This document shows, piece by piece, positions 46,854-54,864 of a DNA stretch of 64,000 nt (the first letter of the stretch is position 1; each line of letters starts with the position of its first letter). Origin of the DNA: Myxococcales bacterium (GTDB lineage: Bacteria; Myxococcota; Polyangia; Nannocystales; Nannocystaceae); contig JAEUJW010000089.1 in the NCBI GenBank assembly GCA_016793465.1, positions 1 through 64,000 on the forward strand. The letters are read 5' to 3'. The position numbers were made by a program, and so were the translations under genes. The notes beneath the pieces are model-generated. The model saw only the letters and a program-made list of their open reading frames with translations. It had not been told where the DNA came from and ran no database searches.

Positions 46854-47939
46854 GTGCGCCCCCGCCCGACAGCCCTGCTCGCCGCGCTCCTGGCCTGCGC
46901 GCCAGGCGATGCCGGCATGACCACGTTCGGCGGGCCAGGCGGACCGCCGGGGGACGCGTCGACCGGCAGCACCAGCTCCTCCACGAGCAGCACGTCAACC
47001 ACGGGCGGCGACACGAGCACGGGCTCCACGGGCAGCTCCGAGGGCACGACCGCCGCGGAGACGTCGACCGGCCTGGTGCCAGACTTCGGACCACTCAACC
47101 CCGTCGGCTGCCAGGGCAAGATCGACTTCCTGTTCGTGATCAGCGACAGCGTGAACATGGCGGACTACCAGGAGCGGCTGCTCGCCGCGTACCCGATGTT
47201 CATGCAGACGATCGCCGACGAATTCGCGGAGTTCGATCCGCACATCCTCGTGACCCCAGCTTCCGGGGGATGGGGCGAGTACGAGTGCGAGTACTGCCTG
47301 GGGTGCCCGGGCTGCACGTGTGACGCAGGCGGACCGGACTACCCGTGCGGCGCAGGGCAACAGCTCACGCAGTGCGACGGCTTACGCGGCGCAGGCGTCG
47401 TGTTCCCCGCCGGGCTCGGAGCGACCAACCATCCGTGCGACCTCGGCGGACGCCGCTACATCACGCGCGACACGCCGGACCCCGCTGCCGCGTTCGAGTG
47501 CGTGGCCCGGCTCGGCACCCCGGGCGGCCAAACCACGGCAGCCGTCAACAACATGTTCGAGGCGCTCGACGCGGACATGAACGGCCCGGACGGCTGCAAC
47601 GAGGGGTTCCTCCGCGACGACGCGCTGCTCGTCGTGACGCTCATCGACGGCGACGACATCAACTCCGAAGACTGGCCGTACGTCTGGAACCTGCGCATCG
47701 TCGACAAGAAGAGTGGCGACGAGGACGCGATCGTCGTGCTGGCCATACAGGGCGACAACTACCCTGGCGGATTGTGCACGCCTTCCACAGTCGATCCTGA
47801 GGACGCGCGTCTCCATGTCTTCGCCGACACGGTGGCGCACGGGATCAAGGGCAGCATCTGCGCGCCAGACTACGCCCCGTACTTCAAGGAGGCCGCCGCG
47901 CTCGCGCTGAAGCAGTGCGAGCTGCTGGCGCCGCAGTGA
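46854..47939 (+). CDS. Lipoprotein with degenerate VWA-like domain
   Basis: A 361-residue lipoprotein. The GTG start gives RPRPTALLAALLAC, a proper lipobox with Cys near residue 14; the much longer frame upstream lacks a signal. A Ser/Thr/Gly linker (about 25-70) is followed by KIDFLFVISDSVNMADYQERLLAAYPMFM, the usual opening of the myxobacterial VWA-like lipoprotein family, but the metal site DxSxS is changed to SDSVN. Eight or more Cys (ECEYCLGCPGCTCDAGG) suggest disulphides. Probably on the outer membrane, function unknown. It converges with the next gene with only four bases between stops. Confidence 0.7.
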   Translation: MRPRPTALLAALLACAPGDAGMTTFGGPGGPPGDASTGSTSSSTSSTSTTGGDTSTGSTGSSEGTTAAETSTGLVPDFGPLNPVGCQGKIDFLFVISDSVNMADYQERLLAAYPMFMQTIADEFAEFDPHILVTPASGGWGEYECEYCLGCPGCTCDAGGPDYPCGAGQQLTQCDGLRGAGVVFPAGLGATNHPCDLGGRRYITRDTPDPAAAFECVARLGTPGGQTTAAVNNMFEALDADMNGPDGCNEGFLRDDALLVVTLIDGDDINSEDWPYVWNLRIVDKKSGDEDAIVVLAIQGDNYPGGLCTPSTVDPEDARLHVFADTVAHGIKGSICAPDYAPYFKEAAALALKQCELLAPQ

Positions 47940-47949
47940 CGGCTCACTG
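47934..47949. terminator. Hairpin across two convergent stop codons
   Basis: CAGTGA CGGC TCACTG is a perfect 6-base stem with a 4-base loop; each arm contains the stop codon of one gene (47937-47939 plus, 47946-47944 minus). No T run follows, so it is at best a weak two-way terminator. Confidence 0.35.
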
Positions 47950-49653
47950 ACTCAGGCGGCCGACCCGTACCCGGGACTCGCCGAGGAGGTCGTCCACGGC
48001 AAGCACGTCGCAGTCGTAGGTCTGGCAGACGAGCGCAGTCACCTCGTCGAAGCCGTGCGCGGGGCCGTCGTACTCCCAGGACCACCCGTGCGGCGACTCG
48101 AGCGGTTCGCTGCCGTTGGCGAATGACATCACCCAGGCGTTGCCCTTGGCGCCGAGCGACGTCCGGTACCCGCCGACATGGATGCGCTTGGTCAGGGGCG
48201 TGTACGCGATCGAGAGGCCCGCCGAGTTCGGCCAGGCCGAGAAGCGCGAGACGACCGACTCCCCCTGGCAGTACGTCACCAGCATCTCCGGGGTGAGAAA
48301 TTTTTCGTAAGCGCGCGTCCAGCCGGTCCAGCAGAAGCCGTCCGGCCCGGTGAACGGTGCCGCTGCCAGAGCAGCCGTCTGGGCCGCGAAGTGCTCGTCG
48401 GTGAAGACCTCCGGCTCGCCGAGCAGCGCGCCGATCGGGCTCACCCGCACGAACAGCGCGTGGACAGGATGTGGTTTACTGAGGTCCATCCCTTTCAGCT
48501 GCGTCGAGCCGACCGCGAGGACATTCCCTTCGTTTGTGACGATGACATCGTGGAAGCGGGCGCTACGGAGTTCGCTCGGCGGGGGCTCCGGATCGGGCAC
48601 GTCCACGAGCACGGGCTCCCAGAACGGCTGGCCGTTGGCTGTCTCGTAGGCCCGCACCATGGCGACCGTGCGACCGCCCGCGACCTTCTTGCGACCGGCG
48701 GCGACGACGAGGCCGCTGTTGTAGGCGAGCGCCTCGACCTCCTCGCCGGGCGCGAGCAGGGTCTCGTGGAGGACGTCGCCCGTCAGCGAGATCGCGGCGA
48801 GGTAGCCGCGGGCCTCGGTCTCGCCCGTGGGGATGAGGTTCGCAGCGACGATGATGTCGTCCCACTCGGTCACGAGCACGTCCATGCCGAGGAGGCCGAC
48901 CTCGGCGCCGACGAGGCCGTCGAGCGTGGTCCAGTCCGCGAGGGTGCGCTTGCCGAGCAGTGGGCCGTCGTCCGCGTGCTCGCGCAGCACCAGCTGCGGG
49001 CCGGTGCCCTCGTCGAGGACGCCGAGCGTGAAGAGCCGGTCGTCCGCGCGGGCCAGGCCGAACGCGACGCTGTGCGCGGCGGGCTCCTGGTCGTAGTAGG
49101 GGTCGCCCTGCTCCTCGCCGCCCGGCGGCAGGTCGACGGAGAACGCCACCGAGTTCGTGGCCTCTCCTTGCGGCGAGCGGGCGACGGCCTCGATCACGTG
49201 CTCGCCGTCCTGGCCCTCGGACGCGATCGGCAGGGCGTGCTCGACCTTGCCGTCACCCTCGACCGCGAACGTGCCGAGGCTGGCGCCGTCCAGGCGCAGC
49301 TCGACCTCGGTCGCGTGCCGCACGATCGCGGAGATCTTCAGGGGCCCGCGGAGCTTCACCTCGCCCGGCGTCGCGGTGAGCGAGTCCCATTGCGGCGGTC
49401 CGCCCGCCGAGTCCTCCAACGCCGGGCCCGTCGATGCCTCACTGGTCGCCGCGTCGTCCGTCGTCGTGTCGCCCGTCGTATCGCCGGACGAGGCCTCGCC
49501 GGTGACCTCGGCGAGCGGCTGGCCCTCGTCGGCGGCGACGGTCGTGTCGCCCGAGCCGCAGGTGTCGTCGGTGCAGTCCACGAGCGGCGGGGCGAGGCAC
49601 GCGAGCGGGGACGAGAGCGTCAGGGCGACGAGAACGCGTGCGCGGTCGGTCAT
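47944..49653 (-). CDS. Secreted or lipid-anchored protein of unknown function
   Basis: A 569-residue exported protein. The N-terminus (RARVLVALTLSSPLAC) is a signal peptide with an imperfect lipobox (PLAC); then a Thr/Ser/Asp/Gly-rich linker to about residue 85, an Ig-like segment (LRGPLKISAIVRHATEVELRLDGASLG), and a C-terminal part with blade-like repeats (DDRLFTLGVLD, DIIVAANLIP, NSGLVVAAGRKK, GNVLAVGS, KRIHVGGYRTS) suggesting a beta-propeller. Such two-part lipoproteins are common in myxobacteria. It is the last gene in an operon with the short membrane protein and the double kinase (15-base gap). Confidence 0.65.
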   Translation of the reverse strand: MTDRARVLVALTLSSPLACLAPPLVDCTDDTCGSGDTTVAADEGQPLAEVTGEASSGDTTGDTTTDDAATSEASTGPALEDSAGGPPQWDSLTATPGEVKLRGPLKISAIVRHATEVELRLDGASLGTFAVEGDGKVEHALPIASEGQDGEHVIEAVARSPQGEATNSVAFSVDLPPGGEEQGDPYYDQEPAAHSVAFGLARADDRLFTLGVLDEGTGPQLVLREHADDGPLLGKRTLADWTTLDGLVGAEVGLLGMDVLVTEWDDIIVAANLIPTGETEARGYLAAISLTGDVLHETLLAPGEEVEALAYNSGLVVAAGRKKVAGGRTVAMVRAYETANGQPFWEPVLVDVPDPEPPPSELRSARFHDVIVTNEGNVLAVGSTQLKGMDLSKPHPVHALFVRVSPIGALLGEPEVFTDEHFAAQTAALAAAPFTGPDGFCWTGWTRAYEKFLTPEMLVTYCQGESVVSRFSAWPNSAGLSIAYTPLTKRIHVGGYRTSLGAKGNAWVMSFANGSEPLESPHGWSWEYDGPAHGFDEVTALVCQTYDCDVLAVDDLLGESRVRVGRLSQ

Positions 49654-49668
49654 GGGTCTCCATCATGG

Positions 49669-50577
49669 TCAGAATCGCCCACCAAGAGCAAGTCCGCCGC
49701 GGAACGGCACCAGAGTGGCGCGCGACAGCAACGCGGCGGCTCGCTGTTTGCCTGCGCGGACAAGGACGGCGCCGAGGATCACCGCGGCCGCGCCGGCGGC
49801 CGACGTGCCCACCGTGACCCGCAACCAGCGCGCGTGCTCGTGGCGCAGCGCGCCCTCCTCCGCGAGCGCGAGGGCGTCGCCCTGGCCGCCGGTCGACGCA
49901 TACAGATCGTAGCTGTCCTTCGAGACACGTCCGAGTCGGGCCCCGCCGTAGCCGGCGACCCCGAGCAGGATGAGGCCGGCGCCGAGCGAGGCCCCGCCGG
50001 AGATCATGAGGCCGCGACCTGTCGGCTCCGATCGTCGGGGCTCCGGGCGGACCGGTTCGGCGTCGAATGCAGGTGGGACCGACGCGCTCGTAACGAGGGT
50101 GGGCGGAGTGGCCGGCGGCTCGGGTGCACCCGGCGACGGTCCGGCCACGCGCGGCTGCTCGGTGTTCGCGGGGACGACCGCGGTGGTCGGAAGCTCGGGA
50201 GCCTTCGCCGCGCTCGCGGCCGGCGGTGACACGGGCTTCGTGGCCCGCGGTCGGTCGCCACAGACCGGGTGCGCTGTAGCCTCGAGCGCTCTCAGCTCGC
50301 GTCGCGGCTCCGCGAGCTGTTGCTGCTCGCCGCCGAGGCGGGCGCGGGCCCGCAGGGCGCGCCGCGCGTCGCACAGGACCTGCGCGTCGCGGGTCTGCGC
50401 GTGATGCTCGAGGTAGGAGCGCAGCGCGCTCTCGAGGTACTTCGCGCGGGCGAGCGCGCTGGCCGACCTCGCGGCCTGCTCGTACTTGCGGGCGCGGCAG
50501 AGATTGTCATGCGGGGCGCAGCCGGACGGCTCCGGCGAGAGTGCGACGAGGACGAAGCCGAGGGCGAGCGCGGTCAT
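49669..50577 (-). CDS. Exported membrane protein with helical N-terminal domain
   Basis: A 302-residue protein: signal peptide (ALALGFVLVALSPEPSG), a helical domain with Cys pairs (CAPHDNLCRARKYEQAARSASALARAKYLESALRSYLEHH, later QVLCDARRAL), a Pro/Ala linker, and two hydrophobic helices near the end (MISGGASLGAGLILLGVAGYGG and VTVGTSAAGAAAVILGAVLV). This layout recurs in myxobacterial proteins encoded next to Ser/Thr kinases. It overlaps the kinase stop by four bases (ATGA), so the two are translated together. Confidence 0.65.
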   Translation of the reverse strand: MTALALGFVLVALSPEPSGCAPHDNLCRARKYEQAARSASALARAKYLESALRSYLEHHAQTRDAQVLCDARRALRARARLGGEQQQLAEPRRELRALEATAHPVCGDRPRATKPVSPPAASAAKAPELPTTAVVPANTEQPRVAGPSPGAPEPPATPPTLVTSASVPPAFDAEPVRPEPRRSEPTGRGLMISGGASLGAGLILLGVAGYGGARLGRVSKDSYDLYASTGGQGDALALAEEGALRHEHARWLRVTVGTSAAGAAAVILGAVLVRAGKQRAAALLSRATLVPFRGGLALGGRF

Positions 50578-52970
50578 GGGGTGTACTCCTCGATGAATTT
50601 TCCTGCGAGCGCGGGCTGAAAGCGGACCGACGCCAGCGCGTCGGCGACGCAGCCGCGGGCGGCCGGGCCGTCGTCGCCGATGACGCGGAACGAGGCGAAA
50701 TCCACGCGGTCTGCGGCGGTCTCGAGCTCGACCAGGAGCAGCCCGTCCGTGAGCGCGGCGCAGCTGCGAAGCGGTCCCGCGGCGCCTCGCAGCGCCTCCT
50801 CCATCGTGGGCAGCGCGGGAGCCGGCCTCGCGTCGGGGCGAACCGTCAGCAAATCATGGAGCGGTGACCAGGCCTCGGGCGCGACCGGCAGGCGGCGGAC
50901 CTCGACGGTCTCGCGGGACATCGCGCGTCCGAGCGACCAGGCCAGCACGAGCGCGGCCATCACGACCACGGCCGTCGCCATCGACGCGTGCCGCCTCGGG
51001 GACGGCGGCGCGGGTGTGTGGGTCGTCGGCGACGCAGGTGTGTGGGTCGTCGTCGGCGCTCGTGTCCTGGGGGTGTGGCTCGCGGGCGCTGCGGCCTCCC
51101 GGGCCGCGATGTCGGTCGTCGGTGGCGCGGGTGTGTGGGTCGTCGTCGACGCAGGTAGGGTGTAGCTCGCGGGCGCTGTGGCCTCTCGGGCCGCGATGTC
51201 GGCCTCGAGCAGCTCTTCGCGGGCCTCGCCGAGCTGGGCGATCAGCCCCGCCGCGTCCACCCGTTCGTCCGGGTCCTGCGCGAGCGCCCAGCCGAGCGCC
51301 GTCATCAGCGCCGCCGGGCAGTCCGGCGCGAATCGCCGCGGGTCGATCATGTCGGTCTTCGCGCCGACGAACGGCCGCTTGCCGGTGAGCAGCCGGTAGA
51401 GCAGGAGCCCGAGCGAGTAGACGTCGCTCTTCGGCGTCCAGCCCGCCCCGGCGCGAGCCTCGGGCGCGGTCCACTCGAGCCGCTCGAGGCCGCCGGTGCC
51501 GAGCTTGACCCGCGACTCGGGCGGCGTCGGGTAGCGCTGCTCGACCACCGCGTAGTAGCGATCCGTCAGCTCCGCGTATCCGGGATCGATGAGGGTCGCG
51601 GTGACCGCGGCGCCGACGTCGATGAGCACGTTCGACGCGCTCACGTCGCGGTGCAGGATGCCGCACCCGTGCATCGCCGCCAGCGCGCCCGCGACCTGCT
51701 CGCCGACGGCGATCACGGCGGCGGGCGCGAGCGTCTTCCCGGCGATGCAGAACTCGCTCGCGCGCCGTCCCTTGACCAGCGTCGTGGCGATATGGGGCTG
51801 CTTGCGCTTGCGCGACGTCCGGCAGTCGAGCAGCTCCGGGAGCGCCGGGTGCCGAACCGCCTGCAGCACCCGCGCCTCGCGGGCGAATCGCAGGCGATCC
51901 TCGATGCTGCCCCGGCCACGCTCGCCGAGCAGCTTCAGCGCCACATACCTGCCCGCGTCACGATGATAGGCGCGATACACCACCCCCTGGCCGCCGGCGT
52001 TGAGCAGCTCGATCAGCTCGTAGCACCCGTCGAACAGGAACGGGTCGGCGTCCTCGACGTGCACGCTGCGGATCGTCTCGAGCCGCCGGGCGAGCTCGTC
52101 GGCCGAGTCGATGCGGTCCTCCGGCAAGATCGCCAGCGCCGCCGCGACGAGCGCCTCGAGCTCGGGCGGCACCCCGCAGGCCGGCCGCACGTCGGTCATG
52201 CGCCGGAGGTCGCCGAGGTCCGGCATCGCCCCGGTGCACAGGAAGTAGAGCGTGACGCCCAGCGCGAACACGTCGAACCGCGGATCGGCCGGCACGAGGG
52301 TCGCCTCCGGCGGGCAGAAGCCGGGCGTCCCGACGGCCTTGCCCGCGTCGGTCGGACGCCGCGGCGCCACCGCGGGTCCTTCGGCCTGGACGCGGCGCCA
52401 GTCGTGCACCTTTGCGACCCCGAGGTCGATCAGCATGGCGAGCGGCCGCCCCGCGGCGCCGTCGATCTGCATGATGTTCGCGGGCTTGATGTCGCGGTGG
52501 ATGACGCCCGCCCGGTGCATCGTCGACAGCGCCCCGGCGACCTGGGCGATCAGCAGGGTCACCTCCTGCCACGGCAACGGACCCTCGCGCACCAGCCGCT
52601 CCGCGAGGCTCATGCCCGGCAGGTACTCGAGGACCATGTACGGCGCGCCGTCCTCCGTCTCGCCGGTCGCCTGCACGCCCACCAGGTGCGGGTGCCAGAG
52701 GTTGGCGAGCAGCAGCGACTCGTCGGCGAACCGGCGGCGGGTGTCGGCGTCCCCCTCGCGGAGGATCTTCACCGCGGCCAGGCGCCCGTGCACCGCCAGA
52801 TCTCGACACGCATAGACCGACGCCATCCCGCCGACGCCGATCCGCGCCTGCAGCTCGAAGCGCTCCCCGAGCACGACCCCGACCATGTCGTCGCCCTGCT
52901 CGGGGAAGAGTGTCCACCCCCTCGCGGGGTCCGCGGGTCTGGGCGTCGGCGCGCCGGACGAGATCGCCAT
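50574..52970 (-). CDS. Tandem double Ser/Thr kinase, the second domain degenerate
   Basis: A 798-residue protein with two kinase domains. Domain 1 (about 38-300): Gly loop IGVGGMA (44-50), Lys68, HRDIKPAN (158-165), DLG (182-184) in place of DFG. Domain 2 (about 317-585): Gly loop LNAGGQG, Lys346, HRDVSASN (440-447) where the usual Lys after HRD is Ser, and DPG (462-464) for DFG, so it is likely weakly active or a pseudokinase regulating domain 1. A Pro/Thr linker with AAREA-APASxT repeats, one transmembrane helix (about 655-678) and a ~120-residue outer domain that resembles an energy-transducer/Myxo AgmX-like C-terminus (LLLVELETAADRVDF, then CVADALASVRFQP) follow. The ATG at 52970 (GGAG upstream) is chosen over a TTG 39 bases earlier. 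Confidence 0.85.
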   Translation of the reverse strand: MAISSGAPTPRPADPARGWTLFPEQGDDMVGVVLGERFELQARIGVGGMASVYACRDLAVHGRLAAVKILREGDADTRRRFADESLLLANLWHPHLVGVQATGETEDGAPYMVLEYLPGMSLAERLVREGPLPWQEVTLLIAQVAGALSTMHRAGVIHRDIKPANIMQIDGAAGRPLAMLIDLGVAKVHDWRRVQAEGPAVAPRRPTDAGKAVGTPGFCPPEATLVPADPRFDVFALGVTLYFLCTGAMPDLGDLRRMTDVRPACGVPPELEALVAAALAILPEDRIDSADELARRLETIRSVHVEDADPFLFDGCYELIELLNAGGQGVVYRAYHRDAGRYVALKLLGERGRGSIEDRLRFAREARVLQAVRHPALPELLDCRTSRKRKQPHIATTLVKGRRASEFCIAGKTLAPAAVIAVGEQVAGALAAMHGCGILHRDVSASNVLIDVGAAVTATLIDPGYAELTDRYYAVVEQRYPTPPESRVKLGTGGLERLEWTAPEARAGAGWTPKSDVYSLGLLLYRLLTGKRPFVGAKTDMIDPRRFAPDCPAALMTALGWALAQDPDERVDAAGLIAQLGEAREELLEADIAAREATAPASYTLPASTTTHTPAPPTTDIAAREAAAPASHTPRTRAPTTTHTPASPTTHTPAPPSPRRHASMATAVVVMAALVLAWSLGRAMSRETVEVRRLPVAPEAWSPLHDLLTVRPDARPAPALPTMEEALRGAAGPLRSCAALTDGLLLVELETAADRVDFASFRVIGDDGPAARGCVADALASVRFQPALAGKFIEEYTP

Positions 52971-53006
52971 GATCTCCGGTGTAATAAAGGTGGGCCCGTT
53001 AAAAGC
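52921..53006. repeat. Direct repeat A (kinase start region)
   Basis: These 86 bases match 54779-54864 in direct orientation with about eight differences. The block includes the start of the double kinase, the 5' gap GTAATAAAGG and the last codons of a VanY-like reading frame. Together the two copies bracket the AT-richer ATPase gene. Confidence 0.82.
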
Positions 53007-53116
53007 CAAGCTACGCCACGCCGTGATGCCGGTCTCACCCGTCCCGCGCTTCTGGGGAACCCGGCGGGATAGCTTAGATACTAAAACCTCATCGTTTGCC
53101 GTTCAATAAGATCAGC

Positions 53117-53145
53117 TTGCCAACCAACCGAGTGTTATGTAGCAT
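53117..53145 (+). promoter_or_regulatory. Promoter of the P-loop ATPase gene
   Basis: TTGCCA (53117-53122), 17 bases, TAGCAT (53140-53145), then nine bases to the ATG at 53155. As elsewhere in the window, the expected transcript is nearly leaderless. Confidence 0.5.
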
Positions 53146-53154
53146 CTTGCTGCT

Positions 53155-54639
53155 ATGAAACTCACACCAGAATTAGTCAAAAAAGTTCAGGCCCGTTGGA
53201 AGGGGGATCCATCATTTCTCGGGTTCCCAGATGCTGAACGGGATACAGCTGAAGATGACTGGTTTGATCACTTATTGGTGCAGCCTAACTGGTTCATGCC
53301 AGCCCTTCAGAAGAAGACCACGTTAATCGTAGGTAGAAAAGGAGTAGGCAAGACTGCGGCAAGGATCGCTGCAACGCGACAGCTTCAAAATAATGATAAA
53401 ACTATCGTCGTGGACGTCTCAGCCGACGAGCTTGTATCCCCTCACTCGGAAAGTCTCCAGAAGGCCGTCGAGCATGGGTTTGGGTCGATAGCAGAATGGC
53501 GGCAGGTTTTCGCCGATGCGATCGTTCGAAAGATTGCAAGAGATTTGACTGGAAAGGTCATCACCAAGGATGATGATCAAATCATTCGCAAGTGGGCAAC
53601 CATGGAGGGAGTTTCGGAGCGCGATTTTGGGGAGCGGATTGCGTCTGCGATGAGCTCCGTCGTGCCATGGGCACGGAAAATCCTTCGCGAGAATTCAGAC
53701 GCAAAAATGACCGACGCGCGTATCCAACGGATCGTCGAAGCTCGGTCATTCGCACTCTACGTTGATGACTTTGATAATATTCAGGAGAGACGTTCAATAG
53801 CTACCCTGCGTGTGATTCGTGATGCTGTTGAAGCGGCTGATCGTATTACACATCAGAATAACACGGCGTCTGTTCACCTTTTGATGCGGCAAGACCTCTG
53901 GTTGCGAATCTGGCCAGGTTGGCATTATGCTGATAAAGTGGCTGGGTTGTCAATGTTGACATGGAGCCAGGATGACCTCGGAAAATGGGCATATCGACGG
54001 CTTCGTCACGCTGCAGCAGTCGCCTTGAGATGTGACCCCCGCAGTCTAGAGGGCGGTTTCGGCGACTTCTGGGCCATCTTTTTCCCTGGGGATATTAGGC
54101 TTAGGAATGAAAAAGAGAGCACTGGAATACATTACCTTGTGCGGCGAACGATGTACACTCCGAGAGGTCTTCATCGGTTCATGAGTCTCATCATCAGGAA
54201 TGCCAAACGCCTACCGGCAGATCTTCGTGATGTCGAAGATGCGGAAGAAGAATTCTCGAGTGATCAGCTTGAATTCCTAAAGACGGAGTTCAGCGGCCTT
54301 TGCGAAGGGCTGGGCATTTGTCTTCAATCCTTTACGGGTAAGCCCTTGGAGATGCGGGCGACCGATCTTTATAAACACCTCAAGGGCTTACAAGGTACAG
54401 GACAGGTCCGCCTAGCTTCTGGTGCCTCAGACGGCGATGATGCCATAGCGCTCGCGCATTTCCTGTTTCGCATCGGCTTCCTTGAGGTACGATACCCCGA
54501 AGAAGATCGATACGAGGTCAGAGATGCGATGCGGCACCCCGATCACTGGAAAGCGATCCGGAAAGATGATGCCGTACGGTGGGCCGTGCGGAGTGCATTC
54601 TATTGTGCTCTTCGATCGCATAATAATCCCCTGTCCTAG
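53155..54639 (+). CDS. Sll1717-type P-loop ATPase, likely horizontally acquired
   Basis: A 494-residue P-loop NTPase. The opening FLGFPDAERDTAEDDWFDHLL, Walker A GRKGVGKTA (around residue 61-69), and Walker B YVDDFDN (about 201) match the Sll1717 family, related to STAND/AAA-like ATPases often found in defence islands. C-terminal parts include a long helical region (LEFLKTEFSGLCEGLGIC) and a winged-helix-like end. The base composition differs sharply from the neighbours (many AT-rich codons, close to half GC), and the gene is flanked by 86-base direct repeats: strong signs of transfer. It stands alone; no partner nuclease or reverse transcriptase is encoded beside it. A phage-defence role is inferred from family and setting. 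Confidence 0.75.
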   Translation: MKLTPELVKKVQARWKGDPSFLGFPDAERDTAEDDWFDHLLVQPNWFMPALQKKTTLIVGRKGVGKTAARIAATRQLQNNDKTIVVDVSADELVSPHSESLQKAVEHGFGSIAEWRQVFADAIVRKIARDLTGKVITKDDDQIIRKWATMEGVSERDFGERIASAMSSVVPWARKILRENSDAKMTDARIQRIVEARSFALYVDDFDNIQERRSIATLRVIRDAVEAADRITHQNNTASVHLLMRQDLWLRIWPGWHYADKVAGLSMLTWSQDDLGKWAYRRLRHAAAVALRCDPRSLEGGFGDFWAIFFPGDIRLRNEKESTGIHYLVRRTMYTPRGLHRFMSLIIRNAKRLPADLRDVEDAEEEFSSDQLEFLKTEFSGLCEGLGICLQSFTGKPLEMRATDLYKHLKGLQGTGQVRLASGASDGDDAIALAHFLFRIGFLEVRYPEEDRYEVRDAMRHPDHWKAIRKDDAVRWAVRSAFYCALRSHNNPLS

Positions 54640-54645
54640 CCGACC

Positions 54646-54828
54646 CTACCGCCCGAGGTTTAATCGTCGAACACTTCGGCCATCTCCGCGGGCACCGAAT
54701 CGGCCGCTCACCAGCCGCCGACGCGGATCACGAACACGCCGACCTCCCCGTCCTCGCCGCCGTCGTCCCAGAGCAGCGCTCGCGGGGACCGCGGGTCTGG
54801 GCGTCGGCGCGCCGGACGAGATCGTCAT
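54646..54828 (-). pseudogene. Truncated kinase start fused to a foreign gene end
   Basis: The ATG at 54828 opens MTISSGAPTPRPAVPAS, nearly the same as the start of the double kinase (MAISSGAPTPRPADPA), but similarity ends after about 18 codons. In another minus-strand frame the DNA just beyond reads ALLWDDGGEDGEVGVFVIRVGGW followed by a stop at 54718, which looks like the true C-terminus of an unrelated, mostly deleted gene. So this is a scar: a kinase 5' end joined to another gene's 3' end. Confidence 0.6.
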
Positions 54829-54864
54829 GATCTCCCGTGTAATAAAAGTAAGCCCGTTAGAAGT
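54779..54864. repeat. Direct repeat B (VanY end and kinase-like start)
   Basis: Matches 52921-53006 (about 90 per cent). It contains the stop codon of the VanY-like gene (54857-54859), a 28-base gap and a kinase-type start codon, the arrangement expected if the VanY-like gene and the double kinase were once adjacent in one operon. Confidence 0.82.

Noticed and set aside
53155..54639. AAA+ ATPase of the injection system
   Set aside because: It has Sll1717-type features, foreign composition and its own promoter, lies 19 kb from the tail, and lacks the Afp15-like AAA+ arrangement.
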